Below, in pieces: positions 6,056 through 10,211 of a stretch of DNA of 10,211 bases. The notes below the pieces were generated by a model. It searched no databases, had not been told where the DNA came from, and saw only the letters and a list, made by a program, of their open reading frames with translations. A program made the translations under genes and the position numbers. Each line of letters opens with the position of its first letter. Position 1 is the stretch's first letter. Source of the DNA: Bacteroidota bacterium (lineage in GTDB: Bacteria; Bacteroidota; Bacteroidia; Bacteroidales; Prolixibacteraceae); assembly GCA_030691295.1 (NCBI GenBank), contig JAUYEQ010000452.1, positions 1 to 10,211 on the forward strand, given 5' to 3'.

Positions 6056-6838
6056 ATGGAGTCCTCTTCAAAAAGCAAATACAATATTCCCATTCTTGCC
6101 AAAGGAATGGAACTGATTGAACTTATAGCCCAACAACCTCAGGGTTTATCAATTCAGGATATTGTGAATAATTTAGGGCATTCTAAAACCTCTATTTACC
6201 GAATTGTTTGTTCGTTGGAAGAGATGGGGTATCTGCGTAAAAATAATCAGACCGGCATGTTTACACTTACCCGAAAGATGTTTAAGATCGGTCTTTCAGC
6301 TTTGGGAACCACTACCATAATCGAACATTCTTACGATCCGATGCGAAGGTTGCGCGATCATTTGCGCGAAACTGTTGTTTTGGGAACAATGATGGATTCC
6401 AAAATTGTAATTCTGGAACAGGTGCTTGGATCACATCATTTTTCGTTTATTCTTAAGCCGGGCATGGGTGTTTGTATGCATGCTTCGGCTCCCGGAAAGG
6501 TTTTTCTGGCCAATATCGATGATTCAGAGAGAGATGCCATCTTATCGAAAATACAGTATACTAAATTTACCAACAATACCATTACCAATACGGCTGATCT
6601 GCTTGTTGAATTGGAGCGGGTTAAGGTTTGTGGCTATGGTGTTGATATGGGAGAAGAACTTTCGGGAGTTAGATGTATTGGCGCTCCAATCTTTAACCAG
6701 GCAGGAAAAATTGCCGCTTCGGTGTGGATGTCAGGTCCTGCGGAAAGATTAACCGACGAATCGCTCGAAGAGAATAGTCGCCGTGTGGTAGCCTGTGCCA
6801 ACGAAATCTCCGAAAAACTAGGCCATTTTAGTCGATAG
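6056..6838 (+). CDS. IclR-family transcriptional regulator
   Basis: This 260-residue protein has the IclR layout. A winged helix-turn-helix occupies about residues 12-75 (helix LSIQDIVNNLGHSKTSIYRI, then LEEMGYLRKNNQTGMFTLT). A ligand-binding domain follows from about 80 to 255, with ETVVLGTMMDSKIVILEQV, CMHASAPGKVFLA (the usual H(A/S)(S/T)A(x)GK loop), and CIGAPIFNQAGKIAASVWMSGP. Length is normal for the family. IclR proteins bind small carbon compounds, often aromatic acids, sugar acids or glyoxylate-related metabolites, and repress or activate neighbouring genes. It is the first gene of an apparent operon, 48 bases before the cytochrome gene, preceded by a predicted promoter and direct repeats that could be its own operator. 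The ATG at 6056 starts just before the conserved domain. The effector cannot be read from the sequence. Confidence 0.93.
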   Translation: MESSSKSKYNIPILAKGMELIELIAQQPQGLSIQDIVNNLGHSKTSIYRIVCSLEEMGYLRKNNQTGMFTLTRKMFKIGLSALGTTTIIEHSYDPMRRLRDHLRETVVLGTMMDSKIVILEQVLGSHHFSFILKPGMGVCMHASAPGKVFLANIDDSERDAILSKIQYTKFTNNTITNTADLLVELERVKVCGYGVDMGEELSGVRCIGAPIFNQAGKIAASVWMSGPAERLTDESLEENSRRVVACANEISEKLGHFSR

Positions 6839-6886
6839 AATTTTCACATCCTTATTTACTACAATTATTTTTTCTAGATCAACGCG

Positions 6887-8659
6887 ATGTATAAATTTAA
6901 AAGAGGTGTTGGTGTAAAGTGTTTTCTGCTAATGGTTTTCAGCACATTTTTGCTGATTTTACAAGCGCAAACCCCCATGTTTACTGTTGGAATTGATGCA
7001 ATTGGAAGTGACCAGTTTTTGCTTGCGAATAAAGGAACTAAATCGGTAACTATTATCGATAAAGCCGGTCGGCATGTAAAAGAGTGGAAGTTTGACGAAC
7101 CTGTAACCGGTCAGCGCTTAAACAAAGGAACTGCTTTTGTGACGAGTTCTTACGCCCGGGGTTGGCTAACGGCCATCAATATGGGAACTGGCAAAGTAAT
7201 CTATAAAACTGAAACTGGCATGGGTGCGTGTTCGCCCATCGTCAATAAGGATGGTTCACGTATTTATGTGTTTAATCAATTTAAAACTACGGTAAGTGAA
7301 CTCGATTCCAAATCAGGAAAGGTTTTGCGCCAGATCAAGGTTTTGCGCGAACCGGTTGCCGGTGCTTTAACTCCTGATGGTAAGTATTTATTTGTCAACA
7401 ATTTCTTACCCGAACAGCAGGCCAATGTCGATATAGTTGCTGCGCAAGTCTCGGTTATTGATCTTTCAAAATTTGAGGTAGTTAAAAATATCAGACTTGA
7501 TAATGGCAGCAATGCTTTACACGGAATCTGTATTTCGCCTGATGGAAAATATGTATTTGTTACCCATAACCTGGGACGGTTTCAGGTTCCAACCTCTCAG
7601 TTGCAACAAGGGTGGATGAATACAAGTGCCGTCAGTGTTATTAATGTGTCGAATTTAAGTCTTGAAGGCGCTTTGCTTTTAGATGAACCTGATCGCGGAG
7701 CTGCCGGTATTTGGGGTATTGCCTGTTCCGAAGACAAACTTTTTGTTACCCATTCCGGAACCCACGATGTGAGTATTGTTGACCTGAAATTGATGCGCGA
7801 ACGTCTGGAAAAATACCCGGTAAAGTCTCATTTATCGTACGATTTAAAATTCATGTACGGTATCCGGAAACGACTGCCCCTGGTCGGAAACGGACCACGC
7901 AGTATTTCGCTTGCTGATGGCAAACTTTATATTCCTACCTATTTTTCGGATACACTGAATGTTGTGGATATTGCCAGTGAAACGATTACCACTATTGCCT
8001 ATAATCCCAAACGTAAAGAAAGTGCAGAGAATACGGGCGAGAAAGTATTTAATGATGCATCGCATTGTTATCAAAACTGGCAGTCGTGCAATGGTTGTCA
8101 TCCGGGAGATGCACGAACCGATGGAATGAACTGGGATTTGATGAATGATGGCATTGGCAATCCCAAAAATTGTAAAAGCATGCTCTATTCGCATGTAACT
8201 CCTCCCAGTATGATTTCGGGGATTCGTCCTTCGGCTGAACATGCCGTTCATGCGGGGTTTAAGTTTATTCAGTTTAGTGAGGTTGATCCGACACTAATAG
8301 AGAAAGTCAATTCTTACCTGAAGTCGCTACGTCCGTTACCAAGTCCATATTTGGTAAACGGGGTTCTTTCAGAAAAGGCGCAAAAAGGTCGTAAGGTATT
8401 CGATAAGCTTGGTTGTGCAGAATGCCACAGTGGTCAGTATTTTACAGATAAGAAAATGTATCGCATTGGGGAAAACGTCGAGTTTGAAGCAGGTTGGGAT
8501 ACACCTACTTTAATTGAAGTTTGGCGAACTGCACCTTATCTTTTTGATGGCAGGGCTGCTACGATGAAAGAGGTTTTTGCAACCTACCAGCATGGCATCA
8601 CCGAAAAGATTACACCTCGCGAGATTGATGAGTTGGTTGAATATGTAAATTCTTTGTAA
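6887..8659 (+). CDS. Exported beta-propeller / di-heme cytochrome c protein
   Basis: The 590-residue protein has an N-terminal signal peptide (hydrophobic CFLLMVFSTFLLILQAQ, cleavage near residue 28). Residues about 30-375 contain repeated propeller blades of the YVTN/surface-antigen type, for example SVTIIDKAGRHVKEW, VAGALTPDGKYLFVNN, GICISPDGKYVFVTHN and DVSIVDLKLM. Two c-type haem sites follow: CNGCH (Cys401, Cys404, His405) and CAECH (Cys510, Cys513, His514). Between and after them are features of the cytochrome c peroxidase/MauG group: PPSMISGIRP, then TPTLIEVWRTAPYLFDGRAATMKEVF near the end. It would be haem-loaded in the periplasm and could carry electrons or act as a peroxidase or haem-dependent oxidase, with the propeller holding a partner or substrate. 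It lies between the IclR and chorismatase genes, 25 bases before the latter. The specific reaction is unknown. Confidence 0.9.
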   Translation: MYKFKRGVGVKCFLLMVFSTFLLILQAQTPMFTVGIDAIGSDQFLLANKGTKSVTIIDKAGRHVKEWKFDEPVTGQRLNKGTAFVTSSYARGWLTAINMGTGKVIYKTETGMGACSPIVNKDGSRIYVFNQFKTTVSELDSKSGKVLRQIKVLREPVAGALTPDGKYLFVNNFLPEQQANVDIVAAQVSVIDLSKFEVVKNIRLDNGSNALHGICISPDGKYVFVTHNLGRFQVPTSQLQQGWMNTSAVSVINVSNLSLEGALLLDEPDRGAAGIWGIACSEDKLFVTHSGTHDVSIVDLKLMRERLEKYPVKSHLSYDLKFMYGIRKRLPLVGNGPRSISLADGKLYIPTYFSDTLNVVDIASETITTIAYNPKRKESAENTGEKVFNDASHCYQNWQSCNGCHPGDARTDGMNWDLMNDGIGNPKNCKSMLYSHVTPPSMISGIRPSAEHAVHAGFKFIQFSEVDPTLIEKVNSYLKSLRPLPSPYLVNGVLSEKAQKGRKVFDKLGCAECHSGQYFTDKKMYRIGENVEFEAGWDTPTLIEVWRTAPYLFDGRAATMKEVFATYQHGITEKITPREIDELVEYVNSL

Positions 8660-8684
8660 CAGTATAACAAGTATATGCCAGACC

Positions 8685-9812
8685 ATGATCGGGAAAAATT
8701 ATTCGATATATACCACACCAGAAAACACTTTTGAGTTGATGTGCCAGTCTCTTTTTCTTCAGGTTGGGCAGCAAAAGAATGTACTTAAAATCGTATTCTT
8801 TGGTTCGCCACTGAACAACGAGGAGTATATACAGCACCAGAAGGCTTTGGTTCGTTTGACAAAAGCCAATTTCCCGGAGCTGATTCCGCTAGTTAGCTAT
8901 GTGGCACAAAAACCACTTATTGACGGTTTAAGCGCCGAAGTGGTTTGGGTAGATACCCTTGATAACATTACCATTGCCGGAGGCGATAATTATTTGGTAC
9001 TCGATAACGGCTTTTGCCGCGAATTGCTTACCGGTGGAATTTTTCATGCCGATATTTCAGCTCCTGTCTCCGTTCAAACCAACGCTGTTTTCGAGCAGAT
9101 TGAGCAGATTTTAAATGAAGCGGAATTTCCACTGGACAGTATTGTCCGTCAGTGGAATTATATCGAGGACATTACCCGAATTGAAGGAGATCGTCAACAT
9201 TATCAGGATTTTAATGATTTGCGCAGCCATTTTTATGCCAAGGCCAAGTGGTGTTCCGGTTATCCGGCGGCAACTGGAATTGGCACACAATGCGGGGGCG
9301 TGATGGTCGAAATCATAGCCATTTCAGGAAATGAACTGATAAACCGCGTTTTGGATAATCCGTTGCAAATTGCAGCACATCACTATTCCGAAGATGTATT
9401 GCTTGGAGAGGCCGATCCAGCTTTTCGGAGAAGAACAACCCCTAAGTTCGAACGAGCCCGTGTTATTGGATCGTCTGGAAATCAGACTGTTTTTATATCC
9501 GGAACCGCAGCTATTCGGGGTGAGGCGAGCTTGAATGAAGACGATGTGCTTGAACAAACAAAAGTTACTATGGCAAATATTGATTATTTGATCTCAGACG
9601 GAAATTACCCTTCCGAATCGACAGAAAGAACCTATAAAATGTTGCGCATCTATATTAAAACACCATCGATGATGGAACTTGTACATGAATACATGAAAAA
9701 ACATTATCCTGAAACGACTCAGATTTTTATTTGCGCCGATGTTTGCCGCGAGGAGCTATTGATCGAAATTGAGGGTGTTGCCGAAATAAACAACTCGAAT
9801 TCGCTCTTTTAA
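8685..9812 (+). CDS. FkbO/Hyg5-family chorismatase homologue
   Basis: The 375-residue protein matches chorismatases, which hydrolyse chorismate to pyruvate plus either a dihydroxycyclohexadiene carboxylate (FkbO type) or 3-hydroxybenzoate (Hyg5/XanB2 type). Seen are IVRQWNYIEDI (about 153-163), the YPAATGIGT loop (193-201) with a GGVMVE strand, VFISGTAAIRGE (269-280), a long EQTKVTMANIDYLI helix typical of the RidA-like half, and the C-terminal ADVCREELLIEIEG (351-364). Glu361 is the likely catalytic glutamate. Cys354, seven residues before it, fits the spacing I recall for Cys327/Glu334 of Hyg5, hinting at 3-hydroxybenzoate formation; this is from memory and needs alignment. There is no signal peptide, as expected for an enzyme using cytosolic chorismate. 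The ATG at 8685 is the only good start. It is 32 bases before the lipoprotein gene. It might also be a family member with another substrate. Confidence 0.82.
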   Translation: MIGKNYSIYTTPENTFELMCQSLFLQVGQQKNVLKIVFFGSPLNNEEYIQHQKALVRLTKANFPELIPLVSYVAQKPLIDGLSAEVVWVDTLDNITIAGGDNYLVLDNGFCRELLTGGIFHADISAPVSVQTNAVFEQIEQILNEAEFPLDSIVRQWNYIEDITRIEGDRQHYQDFNDLRSHFYAKAKWCSGYPAATGIGTQCGGVMVEIIAISGNELINRVLDNPLQIAAHHYSEDVLLGEADPAFRRRTTPKFERARVIGSSGNQTVFISGTAAIRGEASLNEDDVLEQTKVTMANIDYLISDGNYPSESTERTYKMLRIYIKTPSMMELVHEYMKKHYPETTQIFICADVCREELLIEIEGVAEINNSNSLF

Positions 9813-9844
9813 AACGACATTTTAACCAGTTAATTTATCATACA

Positions 9845-10211
9845 ATGAAACAATCAAAATTTATTTTAATTGCATTGGCGGTATGTCTGTTCGCAGCTTG
9901 TACTCCACAACCGAAAGAGAAAGTAGAAATGAAAGAAAAAGTTTACACAAAAAAGTACACCAATGCTGATTATTACAAAGATGGTAAGATTCAGCCTGAA
10001 GTTGTAAAAAAAGCATATCTCGAAATGCTTGAGAGTTATGGAGTTCCTTTTAGTCCTACTTTGGAGGCTGGTATTTGGATGACCGATTTTAGTCTCGGAG
10101 ATTTCGAAAATGTGGGAATGGCCGGCATTTTTTGGGTCAACGATTCTATAAATCGTTATTTTGGTCATGAGATCTACCTTTTACCTGGTCAAATGATTCC
10201 AGAACATTTTC
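9845..10211 (+). CDS. Lipoprotein resembling D-lyxose isomerases (3' end outside window)
   Basis: The gene starts with ATG at 9845 and is open to the window edge, giving 122 residues. A short signal ends LFAAC, with Cys19 the predicted lipidated residue, followed by a Lys/Glu-rich linker. The mature part has FYKDG-like YYKDGKIQPEVVKKAYLEML, then WMTDFSLGDFENVGMAGIFWVN and GHEIYLLPGQMIPEHF. The order W-x-TDF-x-x-GDF, then N, then GQ-x-IPEH, resembles D-lyxose isomerase-type cupins (PF07385/COG3822), where the histidine after IPE (here His121) is a metal ligand. That family is normally cytoplasmic, so a lipoprotein version is unusual. It is the fourth gene of the apparent operon, 32 bases after the chorismatase gene. 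The rest of the cupin metal site lies beyond the window, so activity cannot be judged. It may be a non-isomerase cupin. Confidence 0.75.
   Translation, partial: MKQSKFILIALAVCLFAACTPQPKEKVEMKEKVYTKKYTNADYYKDGKIQPEVVKKAYLEMLESYGVPFSPTLEAGIWMTDFSLGDFENVGMAGIFWVNDSINRYFGHEIYLLPGQMIPEHF

Noticed and set aside
7844..8251. A long - strand open frame (135 codons) inside the cytochrome gene
   Set aside because: It is antisense to well-supported propeller and haem-binding sequence and shows no domain of its own.
8675..8731. An earlier ATG at 8675 before the chorismatase gene
   Set aside because: It is in a different frame and reaches a stop after about 18 codons; the ATG at 8685 opens the full conserved protein.
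9866..10168. A - strand open frame (100 codons) at the right end
   Set aside because: It is the shadow of the lipoprotein gene on the + strand, which has a lipobox and a recognisable cupin-type segment.

Overview
The window looks like a chromosome segment from a member of the Bacteroidota, probably a Bacteroidales/Marinilabiliales-type environmental or polysaccharide-degrading bacterium. This rests on several signs: moderate-to-low GC, mostly weak Shine-Dalgarno sequences, a Bacteroidota-type TAnnTTTG promoter box, a LysM plus Amidase_3 protein with the motif variants usual in that phylum, and a 5'-nucleotidase split into two genes. The lineage is inferred; no rRNA or other marker gene is present.

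Left part (1-1548). The C-terminus of an unidentified + strand gene converges on a two-gene - strand operon: an exported N-acetylmuramoyl-L-alanine amidase followed, with a 4-base overlap, by a DCC-family thiol-disulfide oxidoreductase-like protein. The - strand operon and the incoming gene overlap at their stop codons.

Middle left (1657-4949). Diverging from the amidase is a compact three-gene + strand operon. A lipoprotein carries the C-terminal (substrate-recognition) half of a 5'-nucleotidase. A twin-arginine-signal protein carries the catalytic metallophosphoesterase half. The third gene is apolipoprotein N-acyltransferase (lnt). A rho-independent terminator lies at the lnt stop codon. 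The two nucleotidase halves are coded in the reverse of their order in the usual one-chain enzyme and probably act together outside the cytoplasm.

Middle (4950-5869). About 0.9 kb has no intact gene and reads as a gene graveyard. On the - strand is the C-terminal helix-turn-helix end of an AraC-family regulator. On the + strand is the C-terminal end of a Gfo/Idh/MocA oxidoreductase. Their broken 5' ends meet at about 5329, as expected if one deletion removed the shared promoter and both N-terminal halves of a divergent regulator/enzyme pair. Other possible protein tails lie to the left. A terminator hairpin still follows the oxidoreductase remnant.

Right part (5870-10211). A predicted promoter and a leader with a perfect 13-bp direct repeat precede an apparent operon: an IclR-family regulator, an exported beta-propeller/di-heme cytochrome c protein, a FkbO/Hyg5-family chorismatase homologue, and the start of a lipoprotein resembling D-lyxose isomerases (cut by the window edge). 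This combination is the most interesting part of the window. It puts a probably cytoplasmic chorismate-cleaving enzyme beside an exported c-type cytochrome and an exported sugar-isomerase-like cupin, under a regulator of a family that usually senses small carbon compounds. The pathway is not evident from sequence alone.
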